NCBI GenBank assembly: GCA_000310025.1
Contig: FN647962.1
Span: 97,902 to 161,901, forward strand
Direction: 5' to 3'
DNA: 64,000 bases
Origin: Ectocarpus siliculosus
Lineage: Eukaryota; Sar; Phaeophyceae; Ectocarpales; Ectocarpaceae
Part shown: positions 53,021 through 63,936 of the stretch, in pieces
Numbering within the stretch: position 1 is the first letter of the stretch
How the letters are laid out: each line of letters starts with the position of its first letter
The notes under the pieces: generated by a model
Seen by the model: the letters and a program-made list of their open reading frames with translations, nothing else
Told to the model about the DNA's origin: nothing
The model's database searches: none
Made by a program: the position numbers and the translations under genes

Positions 53021-53698
53021 ACAGCAGGTGAGGAGGGTGAGGTCGAACGGGGTTACCCTACTATGTAGCCTTCGATTTCACGGCTACTCATATGCATATA
53101 GACCCGCAGAATCATCCACCTCCTCGTGTGGTTTGGTCTGGCGTCGCACGATCAAAACAGACAATATTACTGTAGGAGTTGACCATGGCTACCGGTGGGA
53201 TGTTACACAGCGGGCACTGACTGAAGATCTTGAAATCCACGGGGACGGGCAGCAGACGGGGTCAGACCAGCAGGCACCGGCACGAACAATGAGGAGTGCG
53301 TCCTTTACGAGTACATGGTCGTCTGTTTTGGGCGTATGCGACATACTTTCAACAGCCCAGTTGCGTTTATTCTCGTGTGCAGACGTTGGCTCGCTACATG
53401 TAGTTGTGATACCTGGATTCCGACGATTATCCTGGAGGCCAGACTGTAGGGACGGCTGACATGGCTTTGGCTGCCATCGGAGAAAAACATGTCGACTGCT
53501 CTTGGCTTGACGGCTGACCAGGCCTTGCACCCGGCTCCAGGAATCCCGCATGCTGTTTCGTTGACCCCCCCCCTGTTGTGTCGTTACTTGCATGTGTGAA
53601 TGTTCTGTATCGTGTAGTTTCAGCAGGCATACCCGCAACAGCAGCAGCACCAGCAGTACCAACAACAGCAGATGCACCAGCAGTATCAAGGGTTCTGA
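39027..53698 (+). CDS. RhoGEF: SH3-DH-PH-PH with Gln-rich tail, 25 exons
   Basis: This is a guanine-nucleotide exchange factor for Rho-type GTPases. Phase-matched exons: 39027-39239, 41084-41145, 41912-41993, 42792-42959, 43623-43709, 44355-44444, 44522-44560, 44678-44772, 45247-45415, 45942-46106, 46401-46477, 46834-46985, 47368-47458, 47828-47939, 48328-48450, 48551-48673, 49007-49078, 49518-49748, 50228-50517, 50842-51080, 51514-51986, 52231-52308, 52561-52635, 52848-53027, 53618-53698. Total 3,567 nt, about 1,188 aa. SH3 (about 36-105): ATFPFFG, GGQLSFQIGDNI, ELWSWGKLEKSGEEGWFPHNYV. The DH domain starts at about 268 with RELLDTEDKYVRMLEALL; CR3 is DAQSLLIMPIQRIPRYKLLL, and its closing helix is KNTEADHPD...IEQISDVASFIN. 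PH1 (about 480-580) has GILTKLGRR and ALHVFRVVTKGHIYLLSA. PH2 (about 588-712) has HKGPLRVLRI and ends SETDKAVWLSALEHQMKLKK. The rest is Ser/Pro/Gly- and Gln-rich with five PMMGQQQ units. Exon 18 uses a GC donor. Exon 6 is the least certain. It probably acts at the membrane on actin or polarity; the GTPase partner is unknown. Confidence 0.9.
51876..51906. repeat. (CAG)n polyglutamine tract
   Basis: A CAG run in exon 21 of the RhoGEF gene encodes a polyGln stretch inside the disordered tail. Confidence 0.9.
52870..53025. repeat. 21-bp tandem minisatellite (PMMGQQQ) plus (CAG)n
   Basis: Exon 24 of the RhoGEF gene holds five 21-nt units encoding PMMGQQQ-type heptads, followed by a CAG run. The units differ only at synonymous CAG/CAA and CCA/CCC positions, so the repeat is kept in frame. 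Confidence 0.9.
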
Positions 53699-54263
53699 GT
53701 CCTGGCGACGATCGAACGGAGCGTTCATACCCTGGAGATACTGTTGTGTGCTAGACATCACGACAAAGGCATTGGCTGTGTGGTTGCGCACCATAAAGTT
53801 GTAGGTCTTTGAGGGGTTGCGATCGGAGGCTTGGTCGGGAGGAGTTGACGTTGGTTTTGGCCAGGGGAGATGTTGAGTAGATCTACTTTAGCAGTACTTA
53901 AACGAACGGGAAGGAAGGGAAGCTAGCTTTGCCTCGTTCTGTTGTTGTTGTGCCTTTAGCGAATAGTAAATGTTTGGGTAGGTCTTTCTTTTTGTTTTTT
54001 TGCCCGGATGCACTTTCTTCTTGGTTTTCCTGCGAATTGTTTATGGTGACAACGGAAAATTGTACACACAAAATTGAGGATTAGAGTGGCACTCTCCCTG
54101 CGTGAGAGGCAACTCTCTCTATTTCTTCCTTGACCACCTATGGCATGTTGGCTTCTTGTTGTTTGGATTAGGCTACACACCGTTTTGTTCACCAACACCG
54201 TCTTTGTATCGGGTTGCGTATTCCCCAAGTTTAGGCTCTCCTCGCTCATAAATATTTGTTGGC

Positions 54264-54338
54264 TTTTTCCTGTATTTGTTGTATTCATCCTACTCTGCTA
54301 TGGGGCGTATGGTACCGAACGTTAGCCTTGGCGCGTGG
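54264..54338. repeat. Direct repeat, copy 1
   Basis: About 75 bp, matching the second copy at 54637-54712 almost base for base over the span from TGTATTTGTTGTATTC to TTAGCCTTGGCGCGTGG. The differences are a T/C change at the left edge and an extra AA in copy 2 before GGGGCG. Confidence 0.9.
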
Positions 54339-54636
54339 TTTACTCTCCTCCTATAAGGCCTATTCTTTGGGGGTCATCGATGTTGCTGTTGAGTTATTTG
54401 AAGAATTAGGAGACTAGGTGCATTTTTTTGGCGCTGTGTAGCAATGAAATACGTTGACGGTTGACGGTCCTCGCATTTTGATTTACCTCAGAAGGAGTAA
54501 ACGAAAGACGGAACCCTCGAATGGTTGATCGGCAACATCTCAAAAATAGGGCAACGGGGCGTACGCCCAAGCTTCGATCCAGGTGACGACCATTGAAATC
54601 AAGAGCGGGCGTCCGCGGTGCGACTGCTAGTGTAGC

Positions 54637-54712
54637 TTTTCCCTGTATTTGTTGTATTCATCCTACTCTGCTAAAGGGGCGTATGGTACCGAACGTTAGC
54701 CTTGGCGCGTGG
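54637..54712. repeat. Direct repeat, copy 2
   Basis: Second copy of the 75-bp block, 374 bp downstream in the same orientation. Sequence between and beyond the copies is unrelated. This is consistent with a local duplication or with short terminal direct repeats of an inserted element. Confidence 0.9.
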
Positions 54713-55035
54713 ACATATGTGGCGAGACTATGAATCAGTACGGCCAAGTACAGAATCAAGACACACTGGACATGGGAATCGCTAGTCCACATGATCCAGC
54801 GGACCAAGCGGGGTTGAAACGATAGGTGGTACTAAGAGATTTGTTTTTATTGGATCTGAAGATCGCCACGCACCTACACACCCACCGCGACAACTGGACT
54901 ACGTGTTAGATTACTACATTCATGTAGCAGACAAACCAGGTTACAATTTGCCCGAATAGCACACTTTCGAATTTTCTCAGGTTGTTGGGCGCATGTCTGC
55001 AGGTAAGTTAGACATACATCTGTAGCCCGCTGCAA

Positions 55036-55122
55036 CGAAGCACCCGAAAAGCCCCCCGGCCTTTTCGCGTCATAGAGCGAAAATCATATGCGGGCGGTAA
55101 GGTAAATGCGTGGGTGCTTCGC
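55036..55122. repeat. Small inverted-repeat (hairpin) segment
   Basis: CGAAGCACCC at 55036 is mirrored by GGGTGCTTCG at 55113. Inside it CGAAAAG pairs with CTTTTCG around a C-rich loop. It may be a remnant of a short non-autonomous element; no coding content. Confidence 0.55.
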
Positions 55123-55597
55123 TTCGACCAACGATCATCGTACTGCGTAGACCTCAAACACGGGTGTGACATGCTGAACAGAACTCTGCCTTATTGCTGT
55201 TTGCTCACTTGCCCACAGGACAGGAAGGCTACTTCGTCCAAGCTCGGGTAAACGTCTCTCTAACTCAAAAGGATACGCGACCTACGGCAGCCCTTACCTT
55301 GTCGTTCGCCACCAGACCTTTCTCTGCTCTCTTTACTACTCCCATGGATCGGCGAAGTTTGAATTTTGAGAGCCGTTCATTGATTGTATGCATAAAATAT
55401 TGGTGCAGGGGGGGGCTGCACCAACTGGACTGGTGGGGCCTGGCAGACAGTTCCGGGGGGGGGGGGGTTGGGGGGCTAGAAACTGTAAAAGAGAGGTGCT
55501 GGTGCAACTTGGTGCAGCCGCAGGGAGAGCAGAGCGCGGCACCACTCCTCCCCCCACCTCTGTCTCCCCTGTGTTCCTCCCCTAACCCAAATTCAAA

Positions 55598-58500
55598 ATG
55601 ATCGTCTACAAGGACTTGATCAGCGGTGATGAGATGATGACGGACGCATTCCCGCAGAACCCTGTGGTCGGCAACGACGGCGAGACCGTCGAGGGCATGT
55701 TTGAGGTACGTAAGCAACGGTGGTGTTTCCTGTCGTGTGGAGCCTTCCTAGTCTACTGCAGTTGTGACGACGGGAGAGAAAGGTTCGCCTGTCGCTAGTG
55801 TCCTCATGGATGTGCCGTGGTTGTTTCCCGGCAGGTAAGTGTTGTTATATCATCTGCCCATGTGTGCCACCCACGGCTGTATTTGAATGGTGCGTGGGTG
55901 TCGCCGTGTTGGCGTGTAGGTAACTTCAGTTCGTTCAGATGTTCAGATGCGGTATACGATTACTCCTGACTGCTGGTCGAGAAGGGTGGGCCAGATTAGC
56001 ATAAGGGCTGGTGTTTTGACTCGGGAAGGACTGGTGGGTGTGTGGACAGGGAAATCATGAAATCATGGAGCGACTCTTTTGGGCTGGCAACCGGAAGGGC
56101 AAGGTCGGTTCCGTCCCACGACGCGGTTGGTTCACTTCGCTCGTATTTTGTCTTTGTCCAGCCTTGCGTTGCAGGGTTGCCGGGGTTTCCCCCGCGCAAG
56201 TGTTTTCAGAGATGCGAAGGACTCGAGCGTGTCAAAGCATTGCTTTTGTCGGCGAAAGTGGGTGTTGGAGCGAGTGTGTGCCTCTCGATGTTCCCCACAT
56301 GTTAAAGTACGAGGCGAATTGTCGAAAGGTTGAACTGCTGCCTTACAGCAGTGCCGAAAGGTTGAATTGCTGCCTTACAGCGGAACCATGGATAGGTGGT
56401 ACGGTGCGTCGGTGGTATCGACCTTTTTCCGTTTTCAGGGTTCTTCCTCTTCAATGGGACAGCACGACGAGCTACACAAAAAACAACAAAGGTGTCAAAA
56501 GACACTGGGCCGTGTTCCCTATGAAGGTTACTTTTAAGTATGACACACAAGATGACGGAGGGATTCTCCCCGGATATTTTGTCGTTGACCCAGTGGAGAA
56601 CTGTAGGGGATGTTGTCTTCGTCCTACGTCCAGTATCATGGTTACAGTCCCCCCATTTTTCGTGGCGACATGTGTGCTGCACTCTTCGGTGTGTGTAGAG
56701 TAATAATACACTTCGTGTATTTTTTCGTACAACTACAACCATCCAGGGTCACACAGGAGGGGGTGTAACACCAGGGCTTTTTTCTTGTTTTATTTATTTT
56801 CGTGCGCCGCCTTCCTCCTGCAATACGTGCTGAATTGTTTGTTCATCGCGAGAAGGGTCCAGCCGTCCCTTTCCCTCGTCAACGGTGCTGGTGTCGAAGT
56901 TTGGGATGCACTCACGAGAGCTTTTTCAGCTATGTTTCGCTTTCACCCGCAAATTTTGTAATTTTTTCAGTCCATGGGGATTCGAACTCAGTTGTACCCT
57001 TGCGACTAGCGGGTTCGAGGTTACCACTATAATAGACCACCGGAGCGACCGGTGCATGTAGATGGTAAAATGTACTGTAGGTTACCTTACAGATGTTTTT
57101 GTACTGTGCACCATCTAGTATCATCAGCGTTAGGCTTGCAAAGATTCCAAATAAGTCCAGGACCCAGCCCGTTTTCTTCCACTCACTGAAAAGACTCAAA
57201 CACATTCCGTTCGACTGACTGTGGGAATATCTCGAATGGGTATCAATAGTCTTTCTGTGTGTGTATTTACTTTCCCTAATTACAATGGGGCTTGGCGGAA
57301 GTTTGGTTGATCCTTCCCGACCTCAACTTTGAAAGCCGGTATGACTACCACGTATCTGGGCGTCCGATTTGAAAATTGAAACGCCGATAGCTACAACAGA
57401 CGAGCCGTATGGATGTTGTGCTTTTTTTTCTAATAACCCGATTATGGCCCCGCTCAACTCCTTTCCGGTTTCCCATACCGCCCGCATAACTGGACTTGGC
57501 AGGTTGAATCTTCCACCGCGGTCAAGGGTTCTGACAACGTGGACATTGGCTGCGGAAACGCGTTCGGCGGCGAAGAGGAGGTCGTCGACGACTCTGTGGA
57601 GAAGGTAGCATTTATTGAATATCATGTGGTCATTTGCTGCTCCTTTGGCGATCGTGTACAGCAGCGAGTGCTTGGCATTGTCCAACCCTCTGTACGATAG
57701 ACGGCTGTCGCGTTGTGGCGCTAGCTCGCCGTCGTTGTTCTGTTTTGAACCACTGGAGTCTACCGGAGGGGCGGATGGCGACATTTCTGGTTCGAGCGAA
57801 ACAGCGTGTCTGATGCCTCTTTCATTACGTTTTTGGTGACGCCATGTTGTTGTTCAGGTGAACAACGTCATCGACCCTTTCAAGTACACCGAGGTACCTT
57901 TCGGAAGCAAGACTGAGCTCAAGGATTACCTCAAGGTTCGTGGTAGAGGTTGAATTCCTCCAGAGTGCTTCCTGGAGTTCTTGACTTCGTTCGATAGCGT
58001 GGCGCTGCCCCATCAGTCTGACTATACGAAGTCTACACGTAGCTTGGACTAATCCAACTCATATTTGTGACGGCGATACATATGTGGTGTTTGTTGTGAC
58101 ACCGGACGGCAGGAGTATGTACGGAGTGTACGTGCTAAGCTGAAGGAGAAGGGAACGCCGCAGCCCGAGATCAAGGAATTCATGGCGCAGGCACCAGGGA
58201 TGGTCAAGTGAGCATGACGGTGTCTTTGAAAGTCATTCTCTGGCAGCATGTTCTTTGGTTAACCATCGCTACTCCATACGATTATTGCGCCGATGTGTTT
58301 ATGTGGATGCAAGACGAAATAGATGGCCAGGTATTGAAGTCCCGGGCACCGTGAGAAGGAAAGGCATGTTTGGAGTAGCGAGTAGCCCAGCACACACGAT
58401 CGGCTCGCACCCGACACCCAGTCGCGCCAAGTTGACAACCCGCTGACTTGACTTGTTGCCTACAATGACTGTACTGGAGACTATTCGTCATCCCCTCAAC

Positions 58501-58673
58501 GGGCAACACCTACGCTGTACTTCCCCAGGTTTCTTTTGAGCAAATTTGCCGACATGCAGACATTTGCGGGAGAATCGATGACGGCGGAGGGGGGGATGGC
58601 GTTCGGTTACTACAAGGACGGAGCCCACAACCCGACATTCGCGTACATCAGCAAGGCCATGGAGGCAGAGAAG
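55598..58673 (+). CDS. Translationally controlled tumour protein (TCTP) homologue
   Basis: TCTP is a small, abundant cytosolic protein linked to growth control, calcium and tubulin binding. Exons: 55598-55705 (ATG, MIVYKDLISGDEMMTDAF), 57503-57604 (DIGCGNAFGGEEEVVDDS), 57858-57935 (VNNVIDPFKYTEVPFGSKT), 58113-58207 (EYVRSVRAKLKEKGTPQPEI) and 58529-58673 (FAGESMTAEGGMAFGYYKDG, then AYISKAMEAEK). All joins keep phase and give 176 residues, matching the usual 165-175 aa. The acidic loop of exon 2 and the basic helix of exons 3-4 are where the family has them. The family normally ends one or two residues after E-K, so a tiny last exon or an unspliced stop remains to be found downstream of 58673. 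Intron 1 is 1.8 kb and hosts a tRNA-like module. Confidence 0.93.
56965..57052 (-). other. tRNA-like / SINE-like module in TCTP intron 1
   Basis: The minus strand shows an A-box-like block (TGGTCTATTATAGTGG) followed about 50 bases later by a B-box-like GAGTTCGAATCCCC, then an A-rich tail (GAAAAAATTACAAAA). A tRNA cloverleaf does not fold cleanly (acceptor and T stems are mismatched). I therefore read this as a tRNA-derived SINE head or tRNA pseudogene rather than a working tRNA. Confidence 0.4.
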
Positions 58674-60440
58674 GTGCACACTTGCACTTTGGACTATAAT
58701 TTTGACGCTGCCATATCGCAGAGCTCTCTCTGTACGACGAAATCGAAGCGCACATCCAAACGGAAGCCGTATGCTATTTTCAGTGTCCAAGTCACGGAGT
58801 TTCAGACAAAGTCTCGCGGAGCAAGAGAGTTGTGGTCAAATACGTCTACGTTGTTAACATGTCCCGTATGCGACACAAGACAACACACCCCCTGGGCCGA
58901 TACTCAAAGCTCGATTACTCCACGACGGAAGAGGAGGCCTAAACGAAACGATACGTTTTCGGAGAGCTCTCGACCAGACGGCTTCAACGCCGCCGTTTTC
59001 CGCACCCCCACTCTTTTCGCTGTTGACAAATCGAGCTTTGAAATCGGTCCAGGGGGTGTGTTATGTTGTGTCGTATACGGTAGTCTCTGCAGCATGTGCT
59101 CCGGAACTTTTGGAGTGTATCATAGGTGCTTCGTCGAACTCTATCACAAAATATGCGACGCTTTTGTACAGGCCTCTTTCGTGACATCATGTCATGTCAT
59201 GTCTCACGATGTTGTCTAATGATGTGTGCATGGTGTCCTTTGAGTTTGGCGACATTTGAACGCGCCGAAGCAGGACTGCAGTGGTTTCCAATTTTGCTTT
59301 GTTACGAAATAGCAAGGGATTAACGCCCCCCTTGCTGTAGGGTGTAGATGGGGATGAGAAGTCGCACGCACTTTCACGATTTTTTTTCCGAACTGGTGTT
59401 GTCTACTGGTACCAATATGTGTCATTTTAGCGTGGACCAACATACCGTACACCGCGTTGGGACCACTCACCCTGTACACCTTTTCGTAACTCAGCATACG
59501 CTTACAAGGACCAACTCCAATCCATTTTAAAGGCCAAATAGCCGGACAACTGCTCTAATCCTTCCCCGAGTAAACCCTGACCAGATGATTTTCCTTGGAA
59601 AGGTAGTGGTTTGCCACATACATGTCGGCACCCACCTTGTTACCGTCGAGAGTTGCAGGCGATGTACAGGTGTACTCAAGTTGCGGCCGTACTACTGTCT
59701 ACACGAAACGCTGACGCCTCACGTTTCGCTCGGTTTGTGTATCCGCCTGTAATTCAGTTCTAACCATCGGAGGCTGCTGTGGAATCAATCGAGTCTAGGG
59801 CGAGAATCAGAAAGGAGACGCCCTTCCGGGGGCGAGTGGGGCGTTCGGCGGGGAGATCGGACGGAGCGGTCAAATCCCAAGGACTTCGAACAGGCTCTGC
59901 TAGCTCGCGCATGTGATGCGAAACGAAAGGGGCCGATGCCTGTTTGTGGTTGCGTACTGGATGCAATTACGATGTTTGTCAATGGGACAAGCTTTGGCAC
60001 TGGGTGTTGGCATTGCGCATTGGATCTCTTGGGAGATGCGTTCATGGGATACCGTTTTAGTACTGCGCCCTGCCCCCGCGTCAACCGCGGCGAGCGAATG
60101 CGTGGCCTGTTGTTCCTGCTGTCGTTTTGAGCAAGCAGCTCAATCGTTTCCTGCAAATAACACGTGACGCATCCTCCTTGGCGCGGCACGCAGTTGAACG
60201 ACCGCCCCACGTCACTACGGTCTTGTTTATAGACAGAAAACTCATAACCTTGCCCACAGTCTTGCTAGAGGCTTGCACGCTTGGCGTCAACGGCGTTGGG
60301 CGCTGCGTGTATTAACTTGTCGCGCACATTTTCATCAACGCTCTCGCCAAAATGGACCAAAAGGACAAGACGTCTCGACGTCCCAATATGAACTGTGGTG
60401 ATCTTTTTCGCCCCCCCATATACATGGGGCATAACAACAC
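58674..60440. other. Convergent intergenic region (TCTP / methyltransferase)
   Basis: This is the 3' flanks of two convergent genes. It should include the last codons and 3' UTR of TCTP. No other gene is supported. A short tandem of GTCAT/CATGT units occurs at about 59180-59210. Confidence 0.45.
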
Positions 60441-63300
60441 TCATAGTTTCTCCAACAAAATAATATGCTCGGTCCGCATGCGCCTTCTCGCACCGGCTGC
60501 TGACCTGAAAGTCGCCCAACCCAGAACGTCTAAAACTGCACCCCCCTCCTGTGTTCGCAACACCTCCACTGTGCGCAACAAACTCGACCTTGTGTCAACC
60601 TCATCACCGTCACCGAGCATAATGCCAATGCGCCCCCCCACTCTCAAAGCGTTTGTGGTTGCAAGAATCCAGTCTTTTTGGTCTTTTTCCCAGTTATCCT
60701 CCCTGCGGGTGCTTACGTCTCCGGAGCCTCCGGAATAAGCCTCCCTTTTTCTGTCTCTTCTTATCTTTCGTTTCGAACCGATCTCTCCGATGACCCACTC
60801 GTCAGCCCAATTCCGCCCTGTGGGTACGCGACTGTTGGAAAAAATGGACGTCCTATGCATAGAACGGCTCTGTTCTGTACTCCCGAGGCGGCCCATCACA
60901 GATCTCACTTGACGAGCGTGAGCGAGATAATCGTACACGCCGGGGTAAGGGGGTGAAGTGAGAACGGCATCGACGACCAAGCTGTTGGAATTGTGCTCGT
61001 CACCGCCAACGGGAGCCTTCGGCTTGAAGCACGCCGCCAAGTTTTCCAAACCGCCACCACCGGCGTTCTCCTTCCCTCCGACTCCGACGTCAACAACCAG
61101 AGGTAAAGGGTGGCGAGCATCCCTACGAAGGATGACGGGCGTCTGAGGCAGACAAGGCGCGGCACCTGCCGTGGCGGCACTAGCCAAATTCTTGACCGCA
61201 ATCGTGTACTCCCTGCATACCTGTTAGAGAGAAGGTGCAGTCGTGGCGCCAGGTATCCATGTTTAAATGTAAAATGGGTCAAAGGCGAACAGGTAGTAGT
61301 AGGCACTCGGGCTGCCAAGGGCAAATTGTACACCACCTCAACTTGCCCGCACCTTTCAACACACCTCGTAGTCAGCAGCGGGGGCAAAATTCATTCAAAT
61401 TCGAAGTGAAGCTCTAGAGGCGGCCAGAAAGGGGCACCGGGACACCCACTGCTGCAATGGCGTGGCGATTCACGTTTTCTTGCTCTCAGCAGCATCCCCA
61501 AAGGAGGGTGCTGTTTGTTTTTGCGAGCCTGAAAATACGACATGCACACTGAAGCTTCTCTTGGATTGCCACCGAGCGTTGCCCAGATCTGCACATTTTT
61601 CCCCAAACAAACGTTTTCGAGCCACAGTAGATGGTTGCAAACATGGTGTTGACCCCGCCCCCCCCCCCCGCAAATCTCATAAAATAAATGGGCCTTACCG
61701 AGTGAAAAACTTCCCAAGCTACGACATGTTCAACGCCACGCCGCCGCTTCGTTGCTGCTTTCGGCCGCGCCACCGCCAAGACGAACCACAGCGCATCCCT
61801 TAGCTCATCCTTCACCCCATCCTTGGACCTGGCCAAGTAGTTGGCAATCTCGGACTCGATACAATCCCAGTCCTTGCCGGATACCTGGCGGGTGTGCGTC
61901 TCTCCAAGCTTAGCCGCAGCAGCTTCGCAAACAGACCGCACGGCCTTCGCCGCAGTCCAGGAGGGGGGTGGGGAATGGGAAGCAAGTTCACCATAAAATA
62001 AAAAACGTTGTCGTGTCGGGGAGAACCCCCATTTATACCCAACCGTAAGCGACCCATGGCGCTCGCCCCCCGGATTCGTCCAAGGTCATGTCAAAATATT
62101 CGGTAATGTGCCACACTACGGGCCGAACAAGTTGGCAAACAAAAGCTACCCATTGGGGCACGTGCGGGGCATTGAAGTCTTCTCATGCAACCTGAAGAAG
62201 CCACACGGGGAAAGCGGAGCTTTAACGGGCGACATCGATCGCATGGCGTACCTCGCGTAGCTCCTCCAACTGACTGTCAGACGCAATCCAAGTTCTCCCT
62301 CTTGACACGAGCAGACTCAAGGGTGAGACATCCGACCCAACCCCGAGGCGACCAGCGCGCAGAGCTTCAACAATCACCGTACCGCCGCCGACGAAGGGAT
62401 CTGTACGCAAGACGCAACGCGGACAATTGGTGTTTATACAGGCATGAGTGTATGGCAAAGGCATCACAGTACGAACCAGAACGCGCCAGGTGGATACAGG
62501 ACTTGATCATCCTATGGCAGGACCCTGGAAGGTGGAACCGATACTGGTGAATACGTAATCGGGTGTAAATTATGCTGCTCCAGTGTACCTGCTGTGAATG
62601 GTGAGTGCCTATCAACGCAATCTTGGCCACGACGCCTGCATGGAGGAGATCAGGAAGCCTTTTCAGTAGGGCAACTACCATGCTGGCCATTTGCGCGGCA
62701 AAATATTCTCATGTCTCTCACCTAGTACAGATCTTCCCGTCAATACGGTCTCTAGAAGATGATGCGCCGTAGCAGGCTGCATGCCCGCCGGATACGGGAA
62801 AAATGCATTAGTAAGAACAGGTAATTCCTGTGTACGTGTATCAGGGGAAGTATGGGAAAGCATGGCGGAGAAGCATGGGCAAATCAGTTCATATCGTTTA
62901 CGGGTAGAGCCTCACAATACGTTGGCCAAAGAGCGACGGGTAATCTAAACTTGGCCTCGCGGGCGGCTCATGATCTTCCCTTGTCTACGTGGAAGCGCCG
63001 TCAAACATCCATTCTTCGATACAAGAGTGAATGGTGACAGGCATCCTTTTTCATGCATCTTGGAGTCGCTTCGTTGAGTGTGTCGCGTCAGCCTTTAAAC
63101 TCTTGACAACTCTGACGATCGTCTCGAGAGTCATAAGAAAGAAAAGCAGCGAAACTCGAAGCATTCACCTTCGGCGTGTAGGGAAAGCCGAAAGACCACT
63201 GCAGCCTCAACCCCTCCTCAAGTGCCTCTCTGATCTCTGGGGCGCCCTGACTTTCTGCCAGCACCGAGCCTGATGTGAGCATGGTGTCGTACCGATATTC
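60441..63300 (-). CDS. SPPY-type SAM-dependent methyltransferase (DNA N4C/N6A methylase-like), 5' partial
   Basis: It probably transfers a methyl group from SAM to an exocyclic amino group of a base. Phase-matched exons (minus): 63300-63169, 62827-62722, 62400-62252, 61944-61699, 61220-60441. They give 470 aa plus a TGA; the start lies further upstream. The order is FFPYPAGMQPATAHHLLETVL, the SAM-binding motif VLDPFVGGGTVIVEAL created across an exon junction, GVGSDVSPLSLLVSRGRTW, a helical insert, DAVLTSPPYPGVYDYL (catalytic T/S-P-P-Y), EWVIGEIGSKR, then ALRVGGRIGIMLGDGDE and a C-terminal TEHIILLEKL. Motif I before SPPY is the beta-type order of bacterial 4mC/6mA methylases. Related folds also modify RNA, whose motif is usually DPPY or NPPY, so a DNA role is inferred from the SPPY. 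The frame is intact across all five exons, arguing against a pseudogene. Confidence 0.8.
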
Positions 63301-63387
63301 CTGCAATAGACGAGCAAAAACTTTCATAAGGGCATGCATGTGATGGTAAACATTGTCGCTGGAAGCGGCTTGCGGAGGGTTCAATGA

Positions 63388-63936
63388 TGTCACCCCCACC
63401 CCCCCAGGTCTAGAAGTGTACGGAATGTTGAAAGAAGAAATAGGGTTCAAGGACTACCTACATGGACCAATGGATGCAGGGACAAGCTTAAGGTCAAATT
63501 CAGGACCGGGGACAAAGGCCTTCGAGAACGTCGACGAAGACATAGGACGGTAGACGACGAAGACGACAAGTTCAAATGTGATTGCGGCTTCGAGTGCGAA
63601 GACCGTGTTCATGTAGTCGCGGAATGTCCGTGGTACGAAGAGGAGAGGGAAGTGTACATGACTGAGCTGGGAAAAATACAAGGGACGTACAGGGAGATAT
63701 TAGAGGCATGGACTAGAGAGGAGAGGACGGTAGCTGTACTGGGGAGTAGGAAGTGGTTTGAAAAGGCGGGAAGGGATATCGTTAGGATAGACAGACTAGG
63801 GAAGACATTTTTGAGCCACCTTTGGCAAAGTAGGAAGGAACGATTGGCCATCGGTGATCGGTCCTGTGGGAACAATGCTCCGTCCTCTCGAGGACGCGTG
63901 GTCAATGGTCTAACCGCTAAGGCATGCAAAACATAA
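63388..63936 (+). mobile_element. 3' coding end of a non-LTR (LINE-type) retrotransposon
   Basis: An open frame runs from 63388 to TAA at 63934-63936. It contains the Cys/His finger typical of the C-terminus of LINE reverse-transcriptase proteins: KCDCGFECEDRVHVVAECPWY, that is C-x-C-x(4)-C, then H-x(4)-C-x-x-Y. This is followed by the usual charged helix (EEEREVYMTELGKI). The upstream part is basic (RTGDKGLRERRRRHR). Reverse-transcriptase and endonuclease domains are absent, so the copy is 5'-truncated, the common fate of LINEs. It begins about 90 bp upstream of the first visible methyltransferase exon, in opposite orientation. Confidence 0.75.

Larger units (their letters stand above)
53699..55597. 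other. Intergenic region between RhoGEF and TCTP
   Basis: This holds the RhoGEF 3' flank, a duplicated 75-bp block and a hairpin-rich patch (listed separately). No further coding exon is supported. The last 400 bases upstream of the TCTP ATG include G-rich and C-rich tracts (a G run at about 55456-55468). Confidence 0.5.

Noticed and set aside
56965-57052. Functional tRNA gene
   Set aside because: A and B boxes are present but acceptor and T stems do not pair, so I call it only tRNA-like.
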